Shown one piece after another: positions 1-6,978 of a stretch of 13,824 nucleotides of DNA. A model generated the notes under the pieces. It was not told where the DNA came from. It searched no databases and saw only the letters and a list, made by a program, of their open reading frames with translations. The stretch comes from Anaerolineae bacterium (lineage in GTDB: Bacteria > Chloroflexota > Anaerolineae > J102): the NCBI GenBank assembly GCA_026985975.1, contig JALSPL010000193.1, positions 1 to 13,824 of the forward strand, given 5' to 3'. The translations under genes were made by a program, and so were the position numbers. How positions within the stretch are numbered: position 1 is the first letter of the stretch; each line of letters starts with the position of its first letter.

Positions 1-2
1 CC

Positions 3-377
3 ACGCCCACTATTCTTGTCGTCGCTACGGTCATTGGCGAGGGCAGGGGCGTCAGTGGGCCGCTGATCATCGAAGGCGATTGCGTGCGAGTGAACGGTCA
101 GGCTCTGGCCTGGAAACCGGATTTGAAGGTGGAGATCGCGGATGACAGCCTGCGCTTGCTCAGAACATGGAACGGTCAGGTGGTTGTCTTCCATGCCGGA
201 GACATGGTGGAGGCGCTGGGAGGATGCACTTACAAGGGCGAGGGCGTGGAAGCCGCCTGCGTCACCCCCAGCGTCGAAGAAGCTCAGGCAAAAACCGGAT
301 GTGCGACCGGACCTTATTTTGTGACAGACAACATCAAAAAGATCGCGACGCCTGCGCCGCCTCCTCCCTCGCCATGA
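3..377 (+). CDS. C-terminal part of a probable exported/lipoprotein-type protein (5' end outside window)
   Basis: The reading frame is open from the window edge to a TGA at 375-377, so the true start is probably upstream. A GTG at 84 is only a fallback start. The visible 124 residues form a small beta-rich domain with the pattern GPLIIEGDCVRV, then AWKPDL, RLLRTWNGQVVVF and GDMVEALGG, then CATGPYFV near the end. I associate this layout (a 'G.L..EGDCLR', 'W.P', 'GD.V.LGGG', 'C.GPYW' series) with small ligand- or surface-type domains in bacterial lipoproteins and exported proteins. That is recognition from memory, not a named family. The chain ends in a proline-rich tail (APPPPSP). Its stop overlaps the ATG of the next gene (ATGA at 374-377), so the two are co-translated. 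Function unknown. Confidence 0.6.
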   Translation, partial: TPTILVVATVIGEGRGVSGPLIIEGDCVRVNGQALAWKPDLKVEIADDSLRLLRTWNGQVVVFHAGDMVEALGGCTYKGEGVEAACVTPSVEEAQAKTGCATGPYFVTDNIKKIATPAPPPPSP

Positions 378-1414
378 CCATGAAAAAGCCCGTTCGTCTC
401 ATCCTCATTGGCTTTGGCTCCGTGCATCGGGCCTTCGCCCGGCTACTGCTGGATAAGCGCGAGGTTCTGCACCAAAAATATGGTCTTTCATTCACCGTGG
501 TCGGCGTAGCCGACAGCCGCGGCGCGGTCATGAACGCTGACGGCCTGGAGCTGACCGGTTTATTGGCGCACAAGGCCGCGGGACAAAGCGCCATCACATT
601 CCCCGGCGGCAAGACTCTGCCCGACTCGCCGACTCTGGCCCGCACAGCGGATTATGACCTGCTGCTGGAAGCCTCTCCCGTGAATCTGACCGACGGCGAA
701 CCGGCCCTGGGCTGCGTGCGAACGGCATTAAGCCGGGGCAAACGCGCGGTGCTGGCCAACAAAGCGCCGCTGGTCATCGACTTCGCGGGCCTGCACCAGC
801 TCGCCCGCGAACATGACGCAGGCCTGGCCTTCAGCGCCACGGTCTGCGGCGGCCTGCCTCTCATCAACGTCGGCCAGCGAGACCTCATCGCCGCTGATAT
901 CCATGGCGTGGAGGGCGTCTTCAACGCCACCAGCAACTACATTCTCAGCCGCATGGCCGCGGGCGAAAGCTACGACGACGCGTTGCTCGAAGCGCAGCGC
1001 CGGGGTGTGGCCGAAACCGACCCGGGCCTGGATGTCGATGGTTGGGATACAGCCAACAAACTGGTCATCGTCGCCAACGCCGTGTTGGGCGCCCCCGCCC
1101 GGCTGGAGGATGTGACCGTAACCGGTATGCGGGAGATCACAGCCGGGGAGATCGCCCGCGCCCGGGCGGCGGGCAACATGATCCGCCTCATCGCCCGCGC
1201 AGAGCGGCGAGAATCTGGCTGGAAACTGACCGTGCAACCCCGTCCGGTTCCGTTACACAGCTTTCTGGGCGGCGTCGATCTGTGGGAGATGGGCGTCATC
1301 TTCCACACCGACATCTTCGAAGATGTGTTCATGAAAATCGACGAGCGCAAGCCCATGGGCACAGCCGCGGCTATGCTGCGCGATGCCGTTCAACTGGCCC
1401 GCTTTTGCCAATAG
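374..1414 (+). CDS. hom: Homoserine dehydrogenase (short, no ACT domain)
   Basis: Predicted to interconvert aspartate-4-semialdehyde and homoserine with NAD(P)H, in the cytoplasmic pathway to threonine and methionine. From ATG 374 it is 346 aa; ATG 380 is an alternative, and the open frame reaching back to 167 only overlaps the upstream gene. Residues 8-21 form the Rossmann start with GFGSVH at 13-18. ANK (128-130) supplies the conserved lysine of the nucleotide/substrate pocket. Residues 155-164 (SATVCGGLPL) match the family loop, and NATSNYILSRM (184-194) corresponds to the usual NGTTNYIL. AETDPGLDVDGWDTANKL (213-230) is the homoserine dehydrogenase signature, with D216, D220 and D225 and catalytic-type K229. 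It ends about where the catalytic domain ends, so the C-terminal ACT domain of many bacterial enzymes is absent and threonine feedback through ACT is not expected. The ATGA overlap with the upstream gene and the lack of a clear Shine-Dalgarno suggest translational coupling. Confidence 0.9.
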   Translation: MTMKKPVRLILIGFGSVHRAFARLLLDKREVLHQKYGLSFTVVGVADSRGAVMNADGLELTGLLAHKAAGQSAITFPGGKTLPDSPTLARTADYDLLLEASPVNLTDGEPALGCVRTALSRGKRAVLANKAPLVIDFAGLHQLAREHDAGLAFSATVCGGLPLINVGQRDLIAADIHGVEGVFNATSNYILSRMAAGESYDDALLEAQRRGVAETDPGLDVDGWDTANKLVIVANAVLGAPARLEDVTVTGMREITAGEIARARAAGNMIRLIARAERRESGWKLTVQPRPVPLHSFLGGVDLWEMGVIFHTDIFEDVFMKIDERKPMGTAAAMLRDAVQLARFCQ

Positions 1415-1439
1415 CTTGTAAACAATGTTAGGATTTTCG

Positions 1440-1461
1440 CTGAGAACTTTTCAGATTTTTT
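1440..1461 (+). terminator. Weak terminator-like hairpin between hom and nhaA
   Basis: CTGAGA (1440-1445) can pair with TTTCAG (1449-1454), including one G-U pair, over a three-base loop. A T-run (ATTTTTT, 1455-1461) follows. The stem is short and AT-rich, so termination would be partial at best. It lies in the 66-bp gap before nhaA, overlapping nothing coding. Confidence 0.25.
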
Positions 1462-1480
1462 CTTGTAAGGGAGCCCGAAA

Positions 1481-2932
1481 ATGAAACAGACTTCGCAAGT
1501 CGTTCGACCGGTAAAGAACACGCCCGTTGACAAAATCGGTTATCGATTTCAACGATTCACCCACATCGAGGGCATCAGCGGCATCCTGCTGGTCGCGGCG
1601 ACCATCATCGCCCTTGTCTGGGCCAACTCCCCCTGGTCGCAAAGCTATTTCGACCTCCTCAACACCCACTTCGTGATTGGCCTGAGCGAGAAGGTCACCA
1701 TCGATGAATCGCTGGTGCTGTGGATCAATGACGCCCTGATGGCGATCTTCTTCTTTGTGGTGGGGCTGGAGCTGAAACGGGAGGTGGTGATCGGCGAGCT
1801 CTCTTCTTTCAGAAAAGCGATTCTGCCGGCCCTGGCCGCGGTGGGCGGCATGATCATCCCGGTGTCCATCTTCTGGCTGTTCAACCGGGAAAATCCCGCA
1901 GCGCTGGCAGGCTGGGCCATCCCCATGGCCACAGATATTGCCTTTGCCATTGGCGTGCTGGCGCTGGTGGGAAAACGGGCGCCTCTGAGCCTGGCCGTCT
2001 TTCTAACAGCCCTGGCTATCGTTGATGACATCGGCGCCATTCTGATCATCGCCATCTTCTATACGGCCCAAATCAATCTGGTCATGCTCTTTGCAGGGCT
2101 GGCGCTGATTGCGCTGCTTTTCTTCTACGCCAAAATGGGCGGTCGCAGGCTCATCGTTTACGGCGTCGTCGGGATCACCGTCTGGCTCACCATTTACCTC
2201 TCGGGCCTGCACGCAACCCTGGCGGGGGTGATGGTGGCGCTGACTATTCCCGTCCGCACCAAGGTGGACACCAGAAGCTTCAGCCAGTGGATGCGCCAGC
2301 TCCTGGACTGGTTCGACAGTGAGACAGAAGCGAATGGCGAATGCGTCCCCACTTCGGTGCAGCGCACAGCGCTTTTCGAGATGACCAGCGCCATCGAGCA
2401 TGCCGACTCGCCATTGCATCGATTGGAGCATATTCTGCATCCCTGGGTCGCTTTTCTGATCATGCCTGTCTTCGCTCTCGCCAATGCGGGCATCACCATC
2501 AATCCCGATCTGTTGGGCGCTATTTTCACGCCGCTGGTCCTTGGCATTATTCTGGGCTTATTCCTGGGCAAGCCCGTCGGCATTTTTCTGGCGACCTGGC
2601 TTGGCGTCAAGTTGAAGCTTGGCTCTCTCCCCAAGGGGATCACATGGCAGCATATTTTGGGTGCGGGCGTGCTGGCGGGCATGGGATTCACCATGTCCAT
2701 TTTCATCGCCACGCTGGCTTTCAGTTCGGGAAGCGGTCACGCCGAGCTGCTGGGATTCCGGCTGGCCAGTCCGGCGCTTCTGGCCGCCGATATGGATGAA
2801 CTCCAGAATCTGGCAAAATTAGCCATTCTGGTCGCTTCAACGCTGGCGGGCGTCTTCGGCTACGCCATTTTGCGCCTGGCGCCTGAAAGCAAAGTGAAAA
2901 TGGCAAAAGTAACGCCGCCCAAACGCAGCTAA
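1481..2932 (+). CDS. nhaA: Na+/H+ antiporter NhaA
   Basis: Predicted inner-membrane electrogenic Na+/H+ antiporter for sodium and pH homeostasis. The 483-aa sequence carries the NhaA hallmarks: FFFVVGLELKREVVIGEL (90-107), TDIAFAIGVLALVG with D152 (E. coli Asp133), and AIVDDIGAI with the ion-binding pair D182-D183 (E. coli Asp163/164). It also has GLHATLAGV (242-250), LHPWVAFLIMPVFALANAG (319-337), LGKPVGI with K364 (E. coli Lys300) and GFTMSIFIATLAF (402-414). It is longer than the 388-aa E. coli protein. About 45 extra residues lie between D183 and K364, mainly the charged stretch near 262-315, and there is a shorter insert before the last helix. Both are common in longer NhaAs. The start is set by AAGGGAG (1467-1473) seven bases before ATG 1481. 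It ends 5 bp from the convergent NUDIX gene. Confidence 0.97.
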   Translation: MKQTSQVVRPVKNTPVDKIGYRFQRFTHIEGISGILLVAATIIALVWANSPWSQSYFDLLNTHFVIGLSEKVTIDESLVLWINDALMAIFFFVVGLELKREVVIGELSSFRKAILPALAAVGGMIIPVSIFWLFNRENPAALAGWAIPMATDIAFAIGVLALVGKRAPLSLAVFLTALAIVDDIGAILIIAIFYTAQINLVMLFAGLALIALLFFYAKMGGRRLIVYGVVGITVWLTIYLSGLHATLAGVMVALTIPVRTKVDTRSFSQWMRQLLDWFDSETEANGECVPTSVQRTALFEMTSAIEHADSPLHRLEHILHPWVAFLIMPVFALANAGITINPDLLGAIFTPLVLGIILGLFLGKPVGIFLATWLGVKLKLGSLPKGITWQHILGAGVLAGMGFTMSIFIATLAFSSGSGHAELLGFRLASPALLAADMDELQNLAKLAILVASTLAGVFGYAILRLAPESKVKMAKVTPPKRS

Positions 2933-2937
2933 CGGCC

Positions 2938-3435
2938 TCATATCTCATCCCCGGCGCGGACGCCCGCAGCCATAATGCGCCCGTAGCCGGTGCGCCCGCT
3001 GCGCCAATCGGCGAGAATCCGCGCCATACCTAACATCAGGTTCTCGGGCAGCGCATCGGGCGCAAACCAGCCGATATCCGCTATCTCCCCGCCCGTTCGT
3101 CTGACCCCACCGACGACGACCTGGCAGGCGAAGATATAAATGTGGTCGCGCTTGTAGCCGCCCGCATAAAAATAAACGCCGATCAACCTCGTTACCGCCA
3201 CCTCCAGGCCCGTCTCCTCCCGCATCTCTCGCACCAGGGCTTCATCGGGGCTTTCGGCGCCGCGATGACCGCCGCCGGGCAGGAACCAGTTGCGGCCACC
3301 ATAACTGTGCCGCACCAGCAGCATCTCCCCGGCGTCATTCAGAACAAGGCCGCGCACGCCCACGGTGCAGGGCTTCGTCAGCCGCCACCAGATCGTCAAC
3401 ACGCTCAGGGCGGCGTCGCGCCAATTGAAAATCAT
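2938..3435 (-). CDS. NUDIX hydrolase
   Basis: Predicted Mg2+-dependent pyrophosphohydrolase acting on a nucleoside-diphosphate-linked substrate; the substrate cannot be told from sequence. The 165-aa protein has a perfect Nudix box at residues 55-77: G55, five residues, E61, seven residues, then REMREETGL (69-77) with the metal-binding glutamates E73/E74. It follows the usual FLPGGG turn (51-56). The beta strands before it (TVGVRGLVLN, EMLLVRHSY) and after it (DHIYIFACQV) fit the fold. A short hydrophobic N-terminus (ALSVLTIWW) precedes the domain but is too short to call a membrane anchor. It begins 10 bp after the stop of the Crp-type gene. AAAAGG overlaps that stop and may be its ribosome site, so the two are very probably one operon. 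Confidence 0.93.
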   Translation of the reverse strand: MIFNWRDAALSVLTIWWRLTKPCTVGVRGLVLNDAGEMLLVRHSYGGRNWFLPGGGHRGAESPDEALVREMREETGLEVAVTRLIGVYFYAGGYKRDHIYIFACQVVVGGVRRTGGEIADIGWFAPDALPENLMLGMARILADWRSGRTGYGRIMAAGVRAGDEI

Positions 3436-3445
3436 GCGCGGAGAG

Positions 3446-4108
3446 CTACCTTTTCGCTATTTGCCTCAGGGCGTCCCTGTCCAAAATCGTCAGCCGACGC
3501 CGCCCGATCTTCAGAATGCCTTCCGCTTTCATGTCGTTCAGGGTCTGAGTGGTTGTCTCCCGATAGGTGCCGATCATCTCTGCCAGATCCTGATGCGTCA
3601 GTCCGGCCACCTCGTCGCCGTCTTTGGCCAGGCGCAACAACAGCGACGCCAAACGTGAGGGAATGCTCTTGAAGGCCAGCGCTTCGAGCTGCTCCTCGGT
3701 TTCTCGCAAGCGGCTGCCGGTAATCTCCAGGATGCGCAGCGCCACCTGGGGCCGGGCGAGGATCAGGCGTTCGAGATCGCTGCGGCTCATCACGCAGATG
3801 GTGCAGTCTGTGACGGCTTCGGCAAAGGTATTGTGCATCCGTTGCCCCAGCAGACTCATCTCACCGAACAACGCGCCATCTCCCAGCGTATAAATCACCA
3901 GCTTTTTGCCCTCGGTCGAAATCCGATAGAGCTGAACCGTCCCCTTCTTGAGGATGAAGATGACCTCGCCAGTGTCCTCGGGGCGATAGAATATCTTGCC
4001 TTTTCGCACCGTGGTCATGGTGGTAATGCGATCGAGTTTTGCCTGATCTTCTTTGGAAAGATCCTGAAAAAGCTCCATGGTCATAAGGTGTGTGTTTTTT
4101 TCGGTCAT
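3446..4108 (-). CDS. Crp/Fnr-family transcriptional regulator
   Basis: Predicted DNA-binding regulator, 220 aa from the chosen start. The N-terminal cyclic-nucleotide-binding-type beta barrel spans about residues 11-125 (ELFQDLSKED, GEVIFILKKGTVQLY, LGDGALFGEMSLLG), followed by a dimerisation helix (about 125-148). The C-terminal winged helix has its HTH at about 170-197 (LTHQDLAEMIGTYRETTTQTL). There is no N-terminal Fe-S cysteine cluster, so it is not a classic FNR. The Arg-Ser pair that holds the cAMP phosphate in E. coli CRP aligns with Asn93-Thr94, so cAMP is unlikely to be the ligand. The start is ATG at 4108 because GAGGGA lies six bases upstream; the frame extends to 4168, but those 20 extra codons lack a site and domain support. 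It heads an operon with the NUDIX gene. Confidence 0.92.
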   Translation of the reverse strand: MTEKNTHLMTMELFQDLSKEDQAKLDRITTMTTVRKGKIFYRPEDTGEVIFILKKGTVQLYRISTEGKKLVIYTLGDGALFGEMSLLGQRMHNTFAEAVTDCTICVMSRSDLERLILARPQVALRILEITGSRLRETEEQLEALAFKSIPSRLASLLLRLAKDGDEVAGLTHQDLAEMIGTYRETTTQTLNDMKAEGILKIGRRRLTILDRDALRQIAKR

Positions 4109-4185
4109 GGTGAGTCCCTCGAAAATGATGCGGATAACACATGGGAAATGACGTCGATGGTCGGGCAAGGCCCGCTTCGTTTTTG

Positions 4186-4214
4186 ATTATAGATGGCTGA
4201 ACGCAAGATGGCAA
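4186..4214 (-). promoter_or_regulatory. Sigma70-type promoter for the Crp-type/NUDIX operon
   Basis: On the minus strand, TTGCCA (4214-4209) is followed after 17 bases by a perfect TATAAT (4191-4186). Transcription would begin near 4179, giving a leader of about 70 nt before the chosen start at 4108. This is one of the best promoter matches in the window. Confidence 0.65.
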
Positions 4215-4251
4215 ACCAAACGTTAACTTGATCGCAATTCGGGCGTAGAGC

Positions 4252-4291
4252 AAAAAAAAGACTTCCGAGGTCTCGGAGACCTCGGAAGTCT
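4252..4291 (-). terminator. Leftward Rho-independent terminator (perfect 16-bp stem plus T8)
   Basis: Arms at 4259-4274 and 4276-4291 are exactly complementary (GACTTCCGAGGTCTC in the left arm) around a single central base, so the tip must open into a small loop. On the minus strand the stem runs into eight T residues (plus-strand A at 4252-4259). On the plus strand no T-run follows. The odd point is its place: upstream of the leftward Crp-type promoter, with no leftward gene to its right, so it is not the end of a known gene. It may shield that promoter from antisense transcription, or it may be a dispersed palindromic repeat. Confidence 0.6.
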
Positions 4292-4319
4292 GGCGGTTGC
4301 CAAACGCAAGACGTCCGGT

Positions 4320-4336
4320 TTGGGGCAAAGCCCCAA
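4320..4336. repeat. Short perfect hairpin in the crp/GT4 intergenic region
   Basis: TTGGGGC (4320-4326), loop AAA, then GCCCCAA (4330-4336). There is no adjacent T-run on either strand. It lies 31 bp upstream of the proposed GT4 -35 element. Role unknown; possibly an operator or simply a stable hairpin. Confidence 0.35.
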
Positions 4337-4366
4337 CTTCGAGACGGATCTATTCCCGGCCCGGCG

Positions 4367-4396
4367 TTGGCCCGCGCCTGCGGGAGATGATAAAAT
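4367..4396 (+). promoter_or_regulatory. Candidate promoter of the GT4 gene, start codon next to -10
   Basis: TTGGCC (4367-4372), an 18-base spacer, then TAAAAT (4391-4396). The ATG of the glycosyltransferase is at 4403, only six bases past the -10. Initiation would therefore fall at or almost on the start codon, implying a leaderless mRNA. The only purine-rich stretch (GGGAG, 4382-4386) is too far from the ATG to act as an ordinary Shine-Dalgarno. Confidence 0.35.
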
Positions 4397-4402
4397 GCCC
4401 TC

Positions 4403-5503
4403 ATGCACGTTGTCATGCTTTCCAAAGCCTGCATTGTAGGCGCGTATCAGAAAAAGCTGGAAGAGCTGGCCAGCGAGCCCGGTATCCGTCTCACGGCGCT
4501 TGTTCCGCCGGGGTGGAAGGATGATCGGGGCGAGCAGCGGCTGGAGCGGGTTTTCACCCGGGGCTATGAGCTGCGGGTGACGCCCATCGCCTTCAACGGG
4601 CGCTTCCATTTCCATTATTATCCCCGGCTGGCGGCGGAGCTGGACGAGCTGCAACCGGACCTGTTGCACATCGACGAGGAGCCTTACAATCTGGCGACGC
4701 GGCGGGCCATGGGCCTGGCGGTCAAAAGGAACATCCCCGCGCTTTTCTTCACCTGGCAGAACATCAACCGCCGCTATCCGCCGCCCTTTGGCTGGTGGGA
4801 GCGCTACAACTATCGCCACGCCCGCCATGTCATTGCCGGAAACCATGACGCGGCCGCGGTTTTGCGGGCCAAAGGTTACGCCGGGCCCCTCTCGGTCATC
4901 CCCCAATTCGGCGTGGACCCGGAGCTTTTTTCTCCACCCGAGCGGCCCCGTCTTCCCCGTCCTTTCACCATCGGCTACGCCGGGGGACTGGTGTCCGCCA
5001 AGGGCCTGGATGTGTTGTTGCGCGCCTGCGCCCGGCTCTCTTCGCCCTGGGAATTGCATCTGGTGGGGGCCGGAGCGGAGGCGGAGTCACTGCGAGCGCT
5101 GGCAGCGGAGCTGGACATCGAATCACACATCCACTGGCTCAGCAAACGACCATCCACAGAGATGCCCGATTTTTATCGCTCGCTGGACGCCCTGGTCCTG
5201 CCCTCCCGCACCACGCCCCACTGGAAGGAGCAATTCGGGCGAGTGCTGGTGGAGGCCATGGCCTGCGAAACGCCCGTTGTGGGCTCCGACAGCGGCGAAA
5301 TCCCCCACGTCATCGCCGACGCCGGATTGATCTTCCCCGAAGACGACAGCGACGCCCTGGCCGACCAGCTTCGCAGTCTGCAAGAAGATGCAGCGCTGCG
5401 CGAGATGTTGGGGCGACGCGGACGTCAGCGGGCGTTGGCGCATTTCACCCAGGCGCAGATCGCCCGGGCCACCGCCCAGGTTTATCGACGGATGCTGGAT
5501 TAG
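4403..5503 (+). CDS. GT-B glycosyltransferase, family 4-like
   Basis: Predicted cytoplasmic or membrane-associated retaining glycosyltransferase, probably building an envelope or extracellular glycan; donor and acceptor are unknown. The 366-aa protein has the two-domain GT-B layout. The N-terminal domain is about 1-175 (MHVVMLSKACIVG, DLLHIDEEPYNLATR, FFTWQNI). The C-terminal donor-binding domain starts near 187 with TIGYAGGLVSAKGLDVLL (189-206). The signature E-x7-E motif is E276 to E284 (EQFGRVLVEAMACETPVVGS), followed by GEIPHVI and AGLIFPEDD, which contact the nucleotide-sugar. No signal peptide or TM helix is seen. It stands alone: divergent from the Crp-type gene, and its TAG stop overlaps the TAA of the convergent zinc-ribbon gene by a few bases. 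Start chosen as the first in-frame ATG fitting the GT4 N-terminus. Confidence 0.93.
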   Translation: MHVVMLSKACIVGAYQKKLEELASEPGIRLTALVPPGWKDDRGEQRLERVFTRGYELRVTPIAFNGRFHFHYYPRLAAELDELQPDLLHIDEEPYNLATRRAMGLAVKRNIPALFFTWQNINRRYPPPFGWWERYNYRHARHVIAGNHDAAAVLRAKGYAGPLSVIPQFGVDPELFSPPERPRLPRPFTIGYAGGLVSAKGLDVLLRACARLSSPWELHLVGAGAEAESLRALAAELDIESHIHWLSKRPSTEMPDFYRSLDALVLPSRTTPHWKEQFGRVLVEAMACETPVVGSDSGEIPHVIADAGLIFPEDDSDALADQLRSLQEDAALREMLGRRGRQRALAHFTQAQIARATAQVYRRMLD

Positions 5504-5733
5504 ACGACCGGCTCGGGCGGCGTTTCGGGCAATGAATCCACCGGCGCATTCCGCCAGCGATCGCCCTCCTCGATAAGCATGACCGGAATTTCATCCCGAA
5601 TGGGATATTTACGACCGCAGTCCTGGCACACCAGCCACACCTCTTTTACCAATTCCAGATGTCCGGCGTCTTCGCCTTCGCTAACGCAGGCGGGACATCG
5701 CAATAATTCAAGTAATTCGGGCAAGATTGTCAT
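5500..5733 (-). CDS. Trm112/UPF0434 (YcaR-like) zinc-ribbon protein
   Basis: A 77-aa protein of the Trm112-like family. It has two cysteine pairs, CPAC (13-16) and CQDC (36-39), suited to bind one zinc ion, followed by the family signature RKYPIRDEIPVMLIEEG (41-57). The N-terminus PELLELLRCPAC is also typical. Eukaryotic and archaeal relatives activate methyltransferases; the bacterial role is not settled, and nothing here identifies a partner. The acidic, proline-rich tail (PETPPEPVV) is extra. AGGAG (5746-5742) eight bases before the ATG supports the start. It is convergent with the GT4 gene (stop codons overlap, 5500-5503) and divergent from the thiolase. Confidence 0.9.
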   Translation of the reverse strand: MTILPELLELLRCPACVSEGEDAGHLELVKEVWLVCQDCGRKYPIRDEIPVMLIEEGDRWRNAPVDSLPETPPEPVV

Positions 5734-5783
5734 GGGTTATGCTCCTGAAAAATAGAGTCGGACGGGGTCATCCCCGCCGCCCG

Positions 5784-5812
5784 AGTATAGCCCAAATCGC
5801 CCGGCAATCCAA
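5784..5812 (-). promoter_or_regulatory. Sigma70-type promoter for the zinc-ribbon gene
   Basis: On the minus strand, TTGGAT (5812-5807), a 17-base spacer, then TATACT (5789-5784). Transcription would start near 5777, giving a leader of about 44 nt. The -35 overlaps the bases just before the thiolase ribosome site on the other strand. I found no comparably good rightward promoter for the thiolase. Confidence 0.5.
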
Positions 5813-5824
5813 AAGGAGCCGACC

Positions 5825-6967
5825 ATGCGAGAAGCTTACATCGTATCAGCCCTGCGCACCCCCACCGGACGCCGTCGCGGCATGTTCAGCGAGGTGCTGC
5901 CGCTGACCCTTTCCACCATCGCCGTCAAGACCGTCGTCGCACAAACAGGCGTCGATCCGGCCGATGTAGATGATGTGATTTTGGGCTGCGTGACGCCCAT
6001 CGGCGAACAGGGCGCCAATATCGCCCGGCTCACCGCGCTCAACGCCCGATTCCCGGTGACCGTGCCCGGCGTCACCATCAACCGCATGTGCGGCTCCAGC
6101 CAGCAGGCGGTGCATTTCGCGGCCCAGGCCATCATGGCTGGCGATATGGATATCGTGGTGGCCGGGGGCGTCGAGCACATGACCCGCGTGCCCATGGCCT
6201 CCGACTACCCCCAAACCTGGCCCGCTGATTTCCCCTACGATCTGGTGAATCAGGGCATCTCCGCCGAGCTCATCGCCGAAAAATGGGATTTGAGCCGCAT
6301 GGCGCTGGATGAACTGGGTTACGAAAGTCACTTGAAAGCGGCCCGGGCCACCCGCGAGGGCCTGTTCGAGGAGGAGATCATCCCCGTGCCGGTCCCGGAC
6401 GGCGGCGCCGGCCCGCGCGTCGTCAGCATCGACGAAGGCATTCGTTTCGACACCAGTCTGGAGAAGATGCTGTCCCTGCGTCCGGCCTTCAAGGAGGATG
6501 GCGTTATCACCGCCGGCAACAGCAGCCAGATCAGCGACGGGGCGGCGGCGCTGATTGTGGCCTCGCAAGCGGCGATGCAGCGCTACAACCTCGCGCCCAT
6601 GGCCCGCATCGTGGCCCGCACGGTGGTGGGAGATGACCCCATTCTTATGCTGGCGGGCGTCATTCCCGCTACGCGGCAGGCGCTGAAACGGGCGGGGCTA
6701 ACCGTTGATGACATCGACATCTTTGAGGTTAATGAAGCCTTCGCCTCGGTGGTGCTGGCCTGGATGACCGAAATCCAGCCCGATCCGGCCAAAGTCAATC
6801 CCCGCGGCGGCGCCATCGCCCTGGGGCATCCTCTGGGAGCCAGCGGCGCCCGCATTATGACCACGCTGGTGCACGAGCTACGCCAGACAGGCGGGCGCTA
6901 CGGCCTGCAGGTCATGTGCATCGGGCATGGCATGGCCACCGCCACCATCATCGAAAATCTGGCGTAG
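5825..6967 (+). CDS. Acetyl-CoA C-acyltransferase (thiolase)
   Basis: Predicted cytoplasmic thiolase, either degradative (3-ketoacyl-CoA cleavage in beta-oxidation) or biosynthetic acetoacetyl-CoA thiolase. The 380-aa length is close to the usual 390. All catalytic elements are present: nucleophile C89 in NRMCGSSQQA, the NEAFA loop (303-307), H335 in GHPLGASGAR, and the second cysteine C365 in CIGHGMATA. GGVEHMTRVPM (114-124) is also family-typical. AAAAGGAG (5811-5818) six bases before ATG 5825 fixes the start. No acyl-CoA dehydrogenase, enoyl-CoA hydratase or hydroxyacyl-CoA dehydrogenase lies beside it, so context does not decide between fatty-acid breakdown and other roles. It ends 11 bp before the convergent CHAT gene, leaving no room for a terminator. 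Confidence 0.95.
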   Translation: MREAYIVSALRTPTGRRRGMFSEVLPLTLSTIAVKTVVAQTGVDPADVDDVILGCVTPIGEQGANIARLTALNARFPVTVPGVTINRMCGSSQQAVHFAAQAIMAGDMDIVVAGGVEHMTRVPMASDYPQTWPADFPYDLVNQGISAELIAEKWDLSRMALDELGYESHLKAARATREGLFEEEIIPVPVPDGGAGPRVVSIDEGIRFDTSLEKMLSLRPAFKEDGVITAGNSSQISDGAAALIVASQAAMQRYNLAPMARIVARTVVGDDPILMLAGVIPATRQALKRAGLTVDDIDIFEVNEAFASVVLAWMTEIQPDPAKVNPRGGAIALGHPLGASGARIMTTLVHELRQTGGRYGLQVMCIGHGMATATIIENLA

Positions 6968-6978
6968 CCGGGCCGATG

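Noticed and set aside
167..373. Longer N-terminus for homoserine dehydrogenase
   Set aside because: It would overlap the upstream gene by about 200 bp and adds a Gly/Arg/Cys-rich stretch unlike the Rossmann start.
4109..4168. Longer N-terminus for the Crp-type regulator
   Set aside because: The upstream ATG has no ribosome site and lies about 11 nt from the expected transcription start; GAGGGA before 4108 is much better.
4228..4241. FNR-type site (TTGAT-N4-ATTCG) near the Crp-type promoter
   Set aside because: Only one half-site matches; the other has two of five bases. Chance is likely.
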